62,582 bases of DNA from Cyanobacteria bacterium FACHB-471. GTDB taxonomy: Bacteria; Cyanobacteriota; Cyanobacteriia; Elainellales; Elainellaceae. Below, one piece after another: positions 44,726 to 54,333 of the stretch; position 1 is the stretch's first letter, and each line of letters begins with the position of its first letter. The stretch is taken from NCBI GenBank assembly GCA_014695345.1, contig JACJOC010000032.1, positions 1-62,582 on the forward strand, read 5' to 3'. Made by a program: the position numbers and the translations under genes. Below the pieces are notes generated by a model. It was not told the DNA's origin. It was given only the letters and a program-made list of their open reading frames with translations, and ran no database searches.

Positions 44726-44749
44726 TATCCACCCAAAGCAATATGTTTA

Positions 44750-45307
44750 ATGTCTACCCATCCTTATGGTGAAACAAGCCAGGTGATTCCGCCCCTGAGC
44801 GATCGCGATCACGTGCGAGGGTTGCCTAACGCTAAGTTTGTTTTGATGAAATATGGCGACTATCAGTGTCCGCAGTCGGGGCGATCTCATCAACTGATCA
44901 AAACCATGCAGCAACAATTGGGGGATCAGTTGTGCTTTATCTTTCGCCATTTTCCACAACCTCACCGTCATCCCCAATCCTATAGAGCCGCCGAGAGTGT
45001 AGAAGCATCAGCTAATCAGGGCAAGTTTTGGGAAATGCACGACCTGCTGTTTGAAAATCAGCAAGCACTGGATGACAGCGACATTGTCACCTATGCCGCT
45101 CAACTGCACCTTGATGTTCCCCAATTTTTGAGGGAGCTATCAGAACATGTTCATGCCGAGCGGGTGGAAGCAGATATCGAAAGTGGGCAGCAAAATGGGG
45201 TTGCCGAAACTCCCACCTTTTTTGTTGGCATTCGGTGTGGTGGAGTAGACCCTCTGGAACAGGTGCTTTTGAAGGTCATCGCACTATCTCATGAGTCTGA
45301 TGCCTAA
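44750..45307 (+). CDS. DsbA-family thioredoxin-fold protein with a CPQS active site
   Basis: The 185-residue protein has the thioredoxin fold with a DsbA-like helical insert. The active site reads GDYQCPQSGRSHQL (C40-P-Q-S43), so only one Cys remains, and cis-Pro is in ETPTFFVG. There is no signal peptide, so it should be cytoplasmic. With one Cys it may act on glutathione-mixed disulfides or have lost oxidase activity. No partner gene is adjacent. Confidence 0.85.
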   Translation: MSTHPYGETSQVIPPLSDRDHVRGLPNAKFVLMKYGDYQCPQSGRSHQLIKTMQQQLGDQLCFIFRHFPQPHRHPQSYRAAESVEASANQGKFWEMHDLLFENQQALDDSDIVTYAAQLHLDVPQFLRELSEHVHAERVEADIESGQQNGVAETPTFFVGIRCGGVDPLEQVLLKVIALSHESDA

Positions 45308-45356
45308 AATTCCTGCTTACATTTTGAGGAAATCTACATGACCTATATAGAAGTTG

Positions 45357-45372
45357 AGTCAAACGTTTGACT
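45357..45372. repeat. Perfect 16-bp palindrome
   Basis: AGTCAAACGTTTGACT lies 50 bp downstream of the DsbA-like gene. It could be a small operator or termination element; no U run follows. Confidence 0.35.
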
Positions 45373-45494
45373 TCTTATACGTGGCTGGGATACAGGTAAG
45401 CCAATTATTTTTATTCTTAGTCGAAGATAAACTTGAGTTTGGCAGCAACCCATTCAGAATTGCTATACATCAGCTTTCAATCCTGTAACCTGCT

Positions 45495-45812
45495 CTACCT
45501 GCTCTTTTGCCGCCAATTCAAACTATTCTGATTTAGGGATCGCAAGTACGAATCAGGTTGAGAAATGATGCAATTAGCCAGGGCGATCGCCTCCTCTAGC
45601 TGCGCTTCAGACAATTGCTTATAAGCGGGTTCTCGCTTGCGTTCCAACACTTCATACCAGCAGCGACCAAATAAATTATCTAGAATAATGCGCTGAAAAC
45701 AATGATTTTCACGTACCGGAAAATGGCGAGAAGTTGCCAAGTTTGGCAAAACATGATTAGTTAATTCAAGATACTGACTGCGAAGTTGGATCAGGCGATC
45801 TGTATTTTGCAT
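45495..45812 (-). CDS. Conserved cyanobacterial hypothetical protein
   Basis: From the ATG at 45812 (GGAG upstream) the product has about 105 residues with LELTNHVLPNLATSRHFPVRENHCFQRIILDNLFGRCWYEVL and a C-terminal helical part ending LNQNSLNWRQKSR. I recall this pattern as a small protein conserved in cyanobacteria, of unknown function. A GTG at 45845 would add 11 residues. It is preceded on the same strand by the DUF433 gene, 70 nt away. Confidence 0.7.
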   Translation of the reverse strand: MQNTDRLIQLRSQYLELTNHVLPNLATSRHFPVRENHCFQRIILDNLFGRCWYEVLERKREPAYKQLSEAQLEEAIALANCIISQPDSYLRSLNQNSLNWRQKSR

Positions 45813-45882
45813 GTTTGAAACTCCGATCGCCTGATCATTCTGCACAATTATGAGTGAGAGAAAGTGCTGTTGGCACTGTTAA

Positions 45883-46125
45883 CTAGCTCTCTAAGTTCTC
45901 AGCTTCTGCGATCGCCGCATCAATTTCTTCTGGATTTTGAGCGTAGTAGGCAAAAGCAGCTTTCAAGTCATCGCGGGTTAGCTGGGGGTAGTCGCTGAGT
46001 AAGTTAGCGTCTGAACATCCCTGCGATCGCAAAGCAACCAACTCCCATACGGGAATTTGCGTTCGACCAATGCAAGCAGCTCCATTGCAGATTCCAGCAG
46101 TCTTTCTAATCTTTGTCGTTGCCAT
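45883..46125 (-). CDS. DUF433 small protein (antitoxin-like)
   Basis: The 80-residue product reads ICNGAACIGRTQIPVWELVALRSQGCSDANLLSDYPQLTRDDLKAAFAYYAQNPEEIDAAI, the DUF433 pattern (x-G-x-P-v-x-G-T-R-I-x-V related, then a winged-helix-like L-x-x-Y-P-x-L). DUF433 proteins often act as antitoxins with a PIN-like (DUF5615) toxin. No such toxin gene is next door: the downstream gene is a different small family. It may be a solitary or orphaned antitoxin. Confidence 0.8.
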   Translation of the reverse strand: MATTKIRKTAGICNGAACIGRTQIPVWELVALRSQGCSDANLLSDYPQLTRDDLKAAFAYYAQNPEEIDAAIAEAENLES

Positions 46126-46387
46126 ATCTCATTCTCAGGTTTTGTTATTCTCACCAGTGGCAAGAAGCTACTTCTCAACGGTAACATTAACCCCGCAACC
46201 GTTGCCTAGCACAGCTTCAACGCCAGCTAATGAGTAGGTTCTGTTTAGCAAGATGCTAGTGAGCCAGTGGTGACGGGTAATTGCCTGTTCGTCTGCTAGC
46301 ACAACCATCGATCCTGCCGATCTAACCGTCGATGCGGGGTACGGCTCGATCAAACTCGCTCTGCGATGGGAAGCTTCTAGCTCTAGA

Positions 46388-47077
46388 TCAGTAGATATAG
46401 GGAGAGGCGATCGGGGGAGCGTTGCCCGTCGCCACCAGAGCTTGATAAATTGAGACCGCAACTTCAGCGCGGGTCGAAGCGCGATTGGGACTGAGGAAAT
46501 CAAGATCGGGATAGTTCACGGTCATGTCGCGGAAGGTCGCCGCCGCTACGCCATCTTTGGCATATTCCGGGATGGCACTATAGTCACGGAATCCACCAAT
46601 GACACTCTCATTGGTTCCACTGGGTTCAAGTTGCAGACCGCTCGTCAGCGCCACTAAGACTTGAGCGCGGGGCATTGGCTGATTGGGCAGAAAGACATTG
46701 CCCGGATAGCCGCTGAGAAAGCTCTCAGTGTAAGCGCTTTGGATTGCGCCTGCTGCCCAGTAACGATCGCTCACATCGCGAAAGCGAATCGCGCTACGGA
46801 CAGTCGGGCGATCGAATGCTTGCTCGACCAGCACAGCAAATTGAGCGCGAGTGATCGGCTCATCAGGGCGAAAGCGACCATCTGTAAAGCCGCGAATCAC
46901 CTGTCGATCGACGAGCGCTTGAATGAACGGTGCTGCCCAATAGTCCGAGGGCACATCTAAAAAAGCAGGTTGGGCTTGAGTTGGAATGTGCCATGCCAAC
47001 GCGGCAAGTGTGGCAGTGGCGAAGCTCAGCGCCATCAAGCGGATAGAGCGAGCCAAAAATTGAGTGTGAATAGACAC
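46388..47077 (-). CDS. SLH-domain protein, exported
   Basis: A signal peptide (FLARSIRLMALSFATATLAALAWHIPTQAQP) is followed by two or three S-layer homology units (FLDVPSDYWAAPFIQALVDR, RFRPDEPITRAQFAVLVEQAF, FRDVSDRYWAAGAIQSAY, PMPRAQVLVAL). The start is uncertain: a GTG at 47077 gives a good signal peptide, while the frame is open to an ATG at 47185. SLH proteins of cyanobacteria bind peptidoglycan or form outer-membrane porins; at about 230 residues this one has no porin barrel, so it is a wall-associated protein. Confidence 0.85.
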   Translation of the reverse strand: MSIHTQFLARSIRLMALSFATATLAALAWHIPTQAQPAFLDVPSDYWAAPFIQALVDRQVIRGFTDGRFRPDEPITRAQFAVLVEQAFDRPTVRSAIRFRDVSDRYWAAGAIQSAYTESFLSGYPGNVFLPNQPMPRAQVLVALTSGLQLEPSGTNESVIGGFRDYSAIPEYAKDGVAAATFRDMTVNYPDLDFLSPNRASTRAEVAVSIYQALVATGNAPPIASPYIY

Positions 47078-47363
47078 GAGCGATAAATAGTCAATGCTGG
47101 GGTGGAAATGGATTGATATAAAACTTCCCTCATTATCGCTGGTTGCCGCATAAAATCTTCTATACAGTGCCAAATTAAATGACATTGAGACAAATTCGTG
47201 TCGTCGAGCAACATTTCCTCTGTTGCAGGGTTACAGGGAGATGTTGCTCAGTGGATTAGCATCTGTCCATCAGCATTGCCAATCTGACTTGAGGCAAAAA
47301 AGCAGACTAACTTTAACTTTGCTTCTTCAACGACACTGATGTGTCTCTATGTCAAATAAAAAG

Positions 47364-50300
47364 TCACTGTACATCAATTGCCCCTAACGTTTTAAGGGTG
47401 GCTTTTTGAGCGACCGTTAACCCGGTTACGCCTTGAATATTCATGCCTTCATAAAGGCGATCAGCTCTTAGCGTTTTGAGACACTCACCTGTTGTCGGAT
47501 TCCACAGCTTAATGGTTTCATCCTGACTACCACTGACTAAAATCGGACCTGCACCTGATGGCAGGCTAACATCAACCGGACTAAACTGAACAGAACAGAC
47601 TCGGCTGGTGTGCCCTTGCAGGACTTTCTGGCAGGTGCCGTCTTGGACATCCCATAGCCGGATAGTTCGATCATCACTACCACTGGCTAAAATGCGACCA
47701 TTGGGGCTGAAGGCAACGGAGCGAATGCCATTGGTATGGTTGTGTAACGTTGCCAAGCACGTTCCGTCTTGCACATGCCAAAATCGAACTGAGCCGTCCT
47801 GGCTACTAGTCGCTAGAGTCTGACCATCGGGGCTGAAGGCAGCAGACAAAACCCAACCTGTATGCCCTTGTAAGGTTCTGAGACAGCTGCCAGATCGCAC
47901 ATCCCAGAGCCGCACAGTTTGATCGTTGCTGCCACTCGCAAGAGTTTGACCATCAGGGCTAAAGGCGACTGCCCAAACCCAACTCGTATGTCCTTGTAGG
48001 GTTTTGAGGCAGGTGCCAGAGCGCACATCCCAAAGCCGCACAGTTTGATCATTGCTGCCACTCGCAAGGGTGTGTCCATCAAGACTAAATGTAACGGATA
48101 AAACCCAACCTGTATGTCCTTGTAGGGTTCTGGAGAGGGCACCAGAGCGCACATCCCAAAGCCGCACAGTTTGATCATTGCTGCCACTCGCAAGCATTTG
48201 ACCGTTCGGACAAAATTCCACCGTCCAAATCCAATTGGTGTGTCCTGGCAGATTCTTGGAGCAAGTTTCTTGCTGCACATCCCATAGCCGCACGAGGGCA
48301 TCATAACTGCCACTGGCTAGCATAGAGCCATCTGGACTAAAGCTGACTGAAGTGACTCCACTGGTTTGCCCCTGAAACGCCCTGAGGCAGGTGCCATCCT
48401 GGACATCCCACAATCGAGCTGAACGGTCTGCACTGCCACTCGCGAGGGTTTGACCATTTGGATTAAAGGCAACTTCCCAAACACAACTGCTGTGACCTTG
48501 TAGAAGTGTGAAGCACGTTCCGTCCTGCACACTCCACAACCGCACTGAGGCATCCTCACTACTACTAGCAAGCATTTGACCATTAGGACTAAAACTGAGT
48601 GAGGTGACCCAACCCGTATGCCCTTGCAGTGTTCGGCGACAGATGCCCGTCTTTACCTCCCATAGCCGAACAGTGCGATCGTCACTACTGCTGGCGAGGG
48701 TTTGACCATCCGGGCTGAAGGCAACTGCCCTCACCCAATGGGCGTGTCCTTGCAAGGTTTTGAGGGTGGTTCCGTGATCAATACTCCACAATCGGATCGA
48801 GGAGTCTTCGCTGCCACTCGCCAGAATCTGTCCATTGGGACTAAAGCTGACTGAAGTGACCCCACCCGTGTGACCCTGCAAAACTGCTAGGCAGGTGCCG
48901 TCGCGTACATTCCAGAGCCGAATCTGGTCATCACTGCCACTCGCCAGCATTTGACCATCGGGGCTGAAGGCGATCGTCCAAACCCGACTGAGATGCCCGC
49001 GCAGTGTCTTGGGACAGGCTCCTGGGAGATGGTTGGAAGCACTCGCTTGGTCCCAGTTTGCAGGATTGTGTTGCTCAAGATCGATGTTTTGCACATCCCA
49101 CAACCGAATCAACGAGTCATGACTGCAACTTGCTAGCGTTTTTCCGTCGGGACTGAAGGTGACTGCCCAGATCCAACCTGTATGTCCTTGCAATGTCAAA
49201 ACCTGTTGACCATTGACCACACGCCACAGGCAAATCTTACCATCCAAATCGCCGGTTGCCAGCAAGCTGCCATCTGGATTAAAGCTGACTGACATGATGC
49301 TACATAAAGTCTCTGCAAACACAGATGTGGCTAAATCAGCGTTGCGAAAATTGCCCCCTGCCAGGTTGACCTGCCGCAAGTCAGCTTGCCATACGGCTAG
49401 CTCAGAAAAGTCACAGCCTTGTAAATTGCTTTGCAGATGCACCAGCAGGTTGAGAAGATTACCAGCCATATAATCTGGCTGAGGTGCTTGTTGTTGCTGC
49501 TCCAACAGAGTTTTCAACTGCTGCTCAAGGGCTTGTGAATTGGCAAACTGGAGCCACAATTGTTCAGCGATTGGTTCAATAATTAACCGCTTTTGCATCT
49601 CCCGCACATAGTCTTTTGCCTGGGCTTTGAGCAGCGCATGAGTTCTTAACCGCTCTGGCGTTTGGCTGGCAATTTCCCCAGAAATACACCGCACGAACTG
49701 ATCGGTTGCATACTCCAGCACCACAGGCTGGAGAAAGAACTGTTCACCCTCCTTTTCAATCAACGAGCGTCGCAACAACGACTGCATCGCATCCGGCAAT
49801 CTGCGTCTGGAAGCCTTGGTTGCAAGATCCTCATTCAACTCGAACAGCGAGACGGGTTCCCGATCAATGGCTAACCAGAAGAGCATTTCCTGCTCAACTT
49901 CTGATAGGCGATCAAACTGGTGCTGGAGCAAGTCTCGAATATCATCAAAGACCGCTAACCCCTGCTGCACATAGTTCAATATCCCAGCAATGCTGCCACT
50001 AAAAAGGTCTTGGGTTGTGGCTGCTAGCAGCTTCAGTGCCAGGGGGTTGCCGCTGTAATGATTTACTAACTGCTCCCATTCTGAATCTGTTCCCGCAAAT
50101 GCCCCTTTATAGAGAAATAGTTCTCGTCCTGCTTCTGGGTTCAGTCCTTTGAGCAGGAATGTTCTGACTGATTGCTGCATTCCTTCTAGTGGCACAATCT
50201 CTCTAGGCTTTTCGCGACTGGTGAGCAGCAAGCAACTCCGATGGGGGACTCCCCCAATCTCTTTGAATAGCTGACCATACCCCTCATAGCTTGGTCGATA

Positions 50301-51026
50301 CTGTGTCGGTTGCCCAGCACTCAGGATTGTCTCAACATTGTCCAGGATCAGCAAACAGCGCTTTTGCCGCAACCCCTCCATCAGCTTTTGCAGTTTCCCA
50401 TCCAAGGTACTTGGCACGGCGATGTCTTTTCCCTGTGCCTGCAATAGCATCGGCAACACTGTCTCTAACCACTCTTCAAACGGTGGAGCATTTTGCAGCG
50501 ATCGCCACACCACCACCTCAAACTCGGTTTGAATTTGCTGCACCAGTCTGGCAGACAAAGTACTTTTGCCAATCCCACCAATGCCCAGCAGCAGCACGAG
50601 GCGGCATTGTTCTTCCAACACCCACTGCTTGAGGCGCATCAGTTCTTCACTGCGTCCGCAGAAGGTAGCCGTATCAATAGGACTCTCCCAATCTGGCGCG
50701 TGCGATCGGGCAGTCGATTGCTCAACGCCTAGAGCCTGGGTTTGGGTCGCACCAATCAGCGACTGACGCCACTGATGTTCTAACGCCCCGCGAAAGTTGG
50801 TTTTACTGACGTGCTCCCCGAAGGCTTGCTCTAGCAGGTTCCAGAGTTTGGGACCGACGTTGCGCTTGATATAGCTGAGCGAGTAGCCAGACACTTCAGC
50901 AATTTGCTCGTAGGTCTGCTCTTGCAAGGCTCCTAGTAGAATGGCGGCTTCTACTTCATTGAGCCGTCTACCCACTCTGGCAAAGACTACGGAATTAGCA
51001 ACTTGCAGCGCTTGCTCTAAATCCAT
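47364..51026 (-). CDS. STAND NTPase: HTH-like domain, NB-ARC, 14 WD40 repeats
   Basis: The 1220-residue protein begins with a helix-turn-helix-like domain (about 25-75, [29 protein letters not shown]), a pattern of regulator- and VMAP-type STAND proteins. The NB-ARC ATPase has Walker [13 protein letters not shown] and Walker [10 protein letters not shown] (about 140-330). About residue 570 onward there are 14 WD40 repeats (LWDVRSG-type), enough for two seven-bladed propellers. STAND proteins use ATP-driven switching in signalling or immunity. The gene stands alone, with its own 411-bp promoter region. Confidence 0.95.
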   Translation of the reverse strand: MDLEQALQVANSVVFARVGRRLNEVEAAILLGALQEQTYEQIAEVSGYSLSYIKRNVGPKLWNLLEQAFGEHVSKTNFRGALEHQWRQSLIGATQTQALGVEQSTARSHAPDWESPIDTATFCGRSEELMRLKQWVLEEQCRLVLLLGIGGIGKSTLSARLVQQIQTEFEVVVWRSLQNAPPFEEWLETVLPMLLQAQGKDIAVPSTLDGKLQKLMEGLRQKRCLLILDNVETILSAGQPTQYRPSYEGYGQLFKEIGGVPHRSCLLLTSREKPREIVPLEGMQQSVRTFLLKGLNPEAGRELFLYKGAFAGTDSEWEQLVNHYSGNPLALKLLAATTQDLFSGSIAGILNYVQQGLAVFDDIRDLLQHQFDRLSEVEQEMLFWLAIDREPVSLFELNEDLATKASRRRLPDAMQSLLRRSLIEKEGEQFFLQPVVLEYATDQFVRCISGEIASQTPERLRTHALLKAQAKDYVREMQKRLIIEPIAEQLWLQFANSQALEQQLKTLLEQQQQAPQPDYMAGNLLNLLVHLQSNLQGCDFSELAVWQADLRQVNLAGGNFRNADLATSVFAETLCSIMSVSFNPDGSLLATGDLDGKICLWRVVNGQQVLTLQGHTGWIWAVTFSPDGKTLASCSHDSLIRLWDVQNIDLEQHNPANWDQASASNHLPGACPKTLRGHLSRVWTIAFSPDGQMLASGSDDQIRLWNVRDGTCLAVLQGHTGGVTSVSFSPNGQILASGSEDSSIRLWSIDHGTTLKTLQGHAHWVRAVAFSPDGQTLASSSDDRTVRLWEVKTGICRRTLQGHTGWVTSLSFSPNGQMLASSSEDASVRLWSVQDGTCFTLLQGHSSCVWEVAFNPNGQTLASGSADRSARLWDVQDGTCLRAFQGQTSGVTSVSFSPDGSMLASGSYDALVRLWDVQQETCSKNLPGHTNWIWTVEFCPNGQMLASGSNDQTVRLWDVRSGALSRTLQGHTGWVLSVTFSLDGHTLASGSNDQTVRLWDVRSGTCLKTLQGHTSWVWAVAFSPDGQTLASGSNDQTVRLWDVRSGSCLRTLQGHTGWVLSAAFSPDGQTLATSSQDGSVRFWHVQDGTCLATLHNHTNGIRSVAFSPNGRILASGSDDRTIRLWDVQDGTCQKVLQGHTSRVCSVQFSPVDVSLPSGAGPILVSGSQDETIKLWNPTTGECLKTLRADRLYEGMNIQGVTGLTVAQKATLKTLGAIDVQ
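48016..48194 (-). repeat. 126-bp-spaced near-identical WD40 coding repeats
   Basis: A 53-bp block is identical at 48016-48068 and 48142-48194 (126 bp = 42 codons apart), and a very close copy lies around 47890. The three encode [15 protein letters not shown] units. Confidence 0.85.
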
Positions 51027-51438
51027 TGTCTTTTACTCCATTAACGGTAGTGACCTGATTTTACCTGAGTCAAAGTGAACTTTTTGTTTCCAGCACGACA
51101 AGGCTAGAACTGATGCAGGAAAAGGAATTTAGCCAATTCAAACCAAAATTAATGGCAAAAAAGTTCACCTCTCTTCTAGGGTTTAGATTCATCATGTTGA
51201 CCTCAAAGTAGTGAACTGGTAGGTAACGACAAACCTAAAAAACTTCCCTAATGTAGTGACATCAGGTTCAAAGGCGCAAGGGAAAGGAATGAGCAACGCA
51301 TTAGCTCCTAACCGCTGAACAACCTGCACAATTCCCCGAATTCTAGTAGTAATTCAGTCTTACGACCCCAACCCGGTTGACAGGCTAAGTTTCTGCTGCA
51401 ACGGATTCACTCAAAACAACAAACAAAAGAGGTTCGAT
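51027..51438. promoter_or_regulatory. Promoter region with GTGAACT motifs upstream of the NB-ARC gene
   Basis: GTGAACTTTTT at 51075-51085 recurs inverted at 51158-51168 (AAAAAGTTCAC), and GTGAACT again at 51211-51217. This 412-bp region serves the NB-ARC gene (minus) and the NmrA-like gene (plus). No coding frame is convincing. Confidence 0.5.
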
Positions 51439-52194
51439 ATGAAGATTGTAGTTATTGGTGGCAGCGGGCTAATCGGAACCAAGCTTGTGAACAACCTTCG
51501 TCAGCTTGGTCATGAGGTTGTGGCGGCATCACCCAGATCAGGGGTCAACACCATCACAGGTGAGGGATTGGCTGAAGTGCTTGTGGACGCTCAGGTTGTT
51601 GTTGATGTGGCGAACTCGCCTTCGTTCGAGGACAAGCCAGTTTTGGAGTTCTTCGAGACATCAGGACGTAACCTGCTTGCCGCAGAAGCGACGGCTGGTG
51701 TGGGACATCACGTAGCGCTGTCGGTTGTCAATGCCGATGGCTTGCCCGACAGCGGCTACATGCGGGCAAAGGTTGCCCAGGAGAAGCTGATTAAGGATTC
51801 CAAGATTCCTTATACGATCCTGCGTGCAACGCAGTTCTTCGAGTTTCTGAGTGGCATCGCCGAATCAAGCACCGACGGGCAAACAGTTCGCTTGTCACCT
51901 GCGCTAGTGCAGCCGATCGCATCAGATGATGTGGTTACCCTACTGACTGATCTCACAGTCGGGGCACCCCTGAACGGCACGATCGAGGTGGCTGGTCCCG
52001 AAAAGTTCCGTCTCGATGAACTCGTCCAACGATTCTTGATCGCAAACAACGACACACGCAAGGTAATCACAGACATCCACGCCCGCTACTTTGGCATAGA
52101 GTTGAACGATCACTCCCTCACCCCTAGCGACAAGCCACGTGTTGGGGCGACGAACTTCGATCTGTGGCTCGACCGTCAAGCTAAAGCGGCCTAG
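51439..52194 (+). CDS. NmrA-like NAD(P)-binding oxidoreductase
   Basis: A 251-residue atypical SDR: MKIVVIGGSGLIGTKLVNNL (nucleotide-binding), VVVDVANSP, HHVALSVVNADGLPDSGYMRAK (YxxxK-like) and ILRATQFFEF. The Shine-Dalgarno is GAGG with 6-nt spacing. Codon usage differs from neighbours: nearly every Lys is AAG, with abundant GAG, GTC and TTC codons, and no complete HIP1 octamer lies inside. This and the adjoining transposase remnant suggest acquisition by transfer. Confidence 0.85.
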   Translation: MKIVVIGGSGLIGTKLVNNLRQLGHEVVAASPRSGVNTITGEGLAEVLVDAQVVVDVANSPSFEDKPVLEFFETSGRNLLAAEATAGVGHHVALSVVNADGLPDSGYMRAKVAQEKLIKDSKIPYTILRATQFFEFLSGIAESSTDGQTVRLSPALVQPIASDDVVTLLTDLTVGAPLNGTIEVAGPEKFRLDELVQRFLIANNDTRKVITDIHARYFGIELNDHSLTPSDKPRVGATNFDLWLDRQAKAA

Positions 52195-52531
52195 CCAACA
52201 CTACGTTTCCTTCAACAGTTGCTTTTAAATATTTGCTCTGCCTCAATTCGGTCGCTTTTCCAATCACCTCATCTTGTTTGAGAGTATCCATTGCCACTGG
52301 GTAAGCGCCATTCTTGTCCACGATAATTACCCGTGGAGTTTGAGTGTGCTGAGCTTTGAGGACTTTGCGAAGGAATCGTGCTGCTGCCTTGCTATTCCGC
52401 TTTGCACTGGGCATGAAGTCCAGCGTATTGCCTTCTAAATTGACCGCTCGGTACAGGTACTTCCACACGCCCTTGATTTTGATGTAAGTTTCGTCCACGC
52501 GCCACGCGTCGTCTAATACGAGTAGAGTCAA
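52181..52531 (-). pseudogene. IS6-family transposase remnant
   Basis: The fragment reads DDAWRVDETYIKIKGVWKYLYRAV, then EGNTLDFMPSAKRNSKAAARFL and TPRVIIVDKNGAYPVAMDTLKQ. These are the D-E-T-Y and D-K-N motifs of the IS6/IS240 DDE catalytic core. The N-terminal 60-80 residues are missing and the C-terminus is cut after ELRQSKYLKATVEG, before the catalytic Glu. The frame has no ATG start. Its 3' end overlaps the NmrA-like gene by 14 bp. It is a dead copy. Confidence 0.85.
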
Positions 52532-52593
52532 GGCATTGCAAGTTATGGCTCATTAGTTTGTATCTCAATCTATACTTCAAGGTTTAGAACACA

Positions 52594-54258
52594 TTACCTG
52601 GGCTGAGATTCAAATGTTTTGAGGATGTCCGCTCGATCGCCCAATGGCACTTCAGGAGAGAGGATTTTCCATTTGTATTGCACATCCCGCTGTCCATTGG
52701 CGATCGCCTGCCGTTGCAACGCTTCTGCCCAGCCTGGATGCATGAGGTGTAAACAGAGGGCATGTAGTCGCCCAGAGTCTCGCTTTTGGGCATATTCTAC
52801 GTTTACCTGAGCAAGTGAGCGCTCGATAGCAGGCATGAGAGTGTGTTGTATCCAGCGATCGCTCCGTTCTTCCAGCAATTCGAGATACAGGTGATAGCGC
52901 ATCTCATCCAAATTAGGCACCAAACAGTATTGTTTAACCGCCAGATCAAATTCCTGCTCCATTTGCTTCATGGTCATGAGGATGTGGTTGACATGTAGCT
53001 TTTCTCCCGTCAGGTTACTCATGTCTTTTCCTTTGCGAACAAACGCCAGAATAGGAGCCTGATAGTAAAATCCGGTGACTTCTACAATGTCATTGATATG
53101 GTAGCGGTAGAGTCCAGCGGAAGTGGTTAGCAAAATGCTGTACTGTTTACCCAGCTCTAGTTCATGACTTAGGTAAATAGGTGGATTGGGTTCATTAATC
53201 TTGTCTTCTGGAATAAATTCATAGTAGTTGAGTGTTAGGTCGAGAATGCCATTGGGGGTATGGTCTTGATGCGGTAATGTAACCCGAGCTTCGCTTGCCA
53301 TATAACCCAGATCGCGAACTGGCACATTGCCGTATTCAGTGGCCAACCGTTGTGCTTGGATTCCTACACTGCCGCCCGTCCAACAGCCCAATAGTTTTAA
53401 ATCAGTCCAACAGTCTTTGGGATGCAGGGCATCGGTGGCTTCTACAATTTGTTCTAGTTGCCGCGATCGCTGCGGTTGGGGCTTCAACCGGGCTTGTAGC
53501 CGCCGTTGTAAGGGTGGTTCTGCCGCAAATCCTAATGTGCCATCGTGAATGGCGCGAATCAACCCTTCGCGATGAGTCATCATCACCTGCGCCAATCGCA
53601 TCAGCGTGCTGGGATTGGGTGTTGTCAAGAAGGAAAGCTGCCGCGCCAGGGCAAAACGGGCGATCGCCAGATATCGAGTATCGTAATCCTTTAGTTCAAA
53701 TACGGGGTAGGGAATGGCATAGGAGCGTTGAACGATCCAGGGAATCTGTTGATAAATCCGCCCAGAGACGCTGCCGTAGGGAATTCCGCAGGCGGTGTAG
53801 CCTTCGACTGCGGCACTAACAATCCCTGCGCTGGCACGATTGAGAAACTGAGGATGGTCGCTCAAGGCACGGTAGAGCCATTGCCGCATCAGGTTGGAGC
53901 CACCCCGCTCAGACGAAGGGGTAACGGGAATGTATTTGGGTTGCCCGGTTGTGCCGCTGGTGAGGGTAAACATCCGCACGGGTTCATTCACCAAAAGGTT
54001 GAGTTCTCCTCGCATCATGCGGTTGATGTAGGGACGAAATCCTTCATAGTCCTGTATGGGCACCGCATGGCGATAGTCCTCTGGTGTATGGATTTGAGCG
54101 AAATGATGTGCCTGCCCAAATACAGTGGTGTGATGACGAGTCAGCAATTGTTGAAGCAGCGATCGCTGAACCGCTTCTGGTGCCTGTGCCGCTGCATCAA
54201 ATCGTTGCCCTAGAAATTGACCGTTCCACTGAACAGCAGCCCTGAGTAGGATAGACAT
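52594..54258 (-). CDS. GH3-family acyl-acid amido synthetase
   Basis: The 554-residue protein has the GH3 signature of an adenylate-forming enzyme: MFTLTSGTTGQPKYIPVTPSS (phosphate-binding), DALHPKDCWTDLKLLGCWTGGSVG, and EFIPEDKINEPNPPIYLSHELELGKQYSILLTTSAGLYRYHINDIVEV (the YRxxxxDxV motif). GH3 enzymes activate a carboxylic acid with ATP and form an amide with an amino acid or amine; plant members conjugate jasmonate or auxin. It is 75 nt downstream of an enolase-superfamily gene on the same strand, in what looks like a biosynthetic operon. Confidence 0.93.
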   Translation of the reverse strand: MSILLRAAVQWNGQFLGQRFDAAAQAPEAVQRSLLQQLLTRHHTTVFGQAHHFAQIHTPEDYRHAVPIQDYEGFRPYINRMMRGELNLLVNEPVRMFTLTSGTTGQPKYIPVTPSSERGGSNLMRQWLYRALSDHPQFLNRASAGIVSAAVEGYTACGIPYGSVSGRIYQQIPWIVQRSYAIPYPVFELKDYDTRYLAIARFALARQLSFLTTPNPSTLMRLAQVMMTHREGLIRAIHDGTLGFAAEPPLQRRLQARLKPQPQRSRQLEQIVEATDALHPKDCWTDLKLLGCWTGGSVGIQAQRLATEYGNVPVRDLGYMASEARVTLPHQDHTPNGILDLTLNYYEFIPEDKINEPNPPIYLSHELELGKQYSILLTTSAGLYRYHINDIVEVTGFYYQAPILAFVRKGKDMSNLTGEKLHVNHILMTMKQMEQEFDLAVKQYCLVPNLDEMRYHLYLELLEERSDRWIQHTLMPAIERSLAQVNVEYAQKRDSGRLHALCLHLMHPGWAEALQRQAIANGQRDVQYKWKILSPEVPLGDRADILKTFESQPR

Positions 54259-54333
54259 GGGAATAAATGCTCTAAGGATTCGTAGGATGGATTAGCAGCA
54301 GCGCCACCGATGCAGGTGTTGTGTTTACCCTCA

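Larger units (their letters stand above)
44217..44749. other. Intergenic region with repeats before the DsbA-like gene
   Basis: It holds the imperfect inverted-repeat element at 44246-44383 and repeat family H copy 2 at 44686-44725. No coding frame is convincing. Confidence 0.5.

Noticed and set aside
45357-45372. 16-bp palindrome as a mobile-element end
   Set aside because: No partner copy nearby; kept only as a weak regulatory feature.
46168-46503. Minus-strand frame of 111 codons next to the SLH gene
   Set aside because: It overlaps the SLH gene in another frame, has no recognisable domain and no clear start; most likely a shadow frame.
47880-49300. Regular 126-bp repeats on the plus strand that look like a CRISPR array
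   Set aside because: They are WD40 blades within one open minus-strand gene; units have no spacer-like variable part.
49706-50002. Plus-strand frames inside the NB-ARC gene
   Set aside because: Shadows of the long minus-strand coding sequence.
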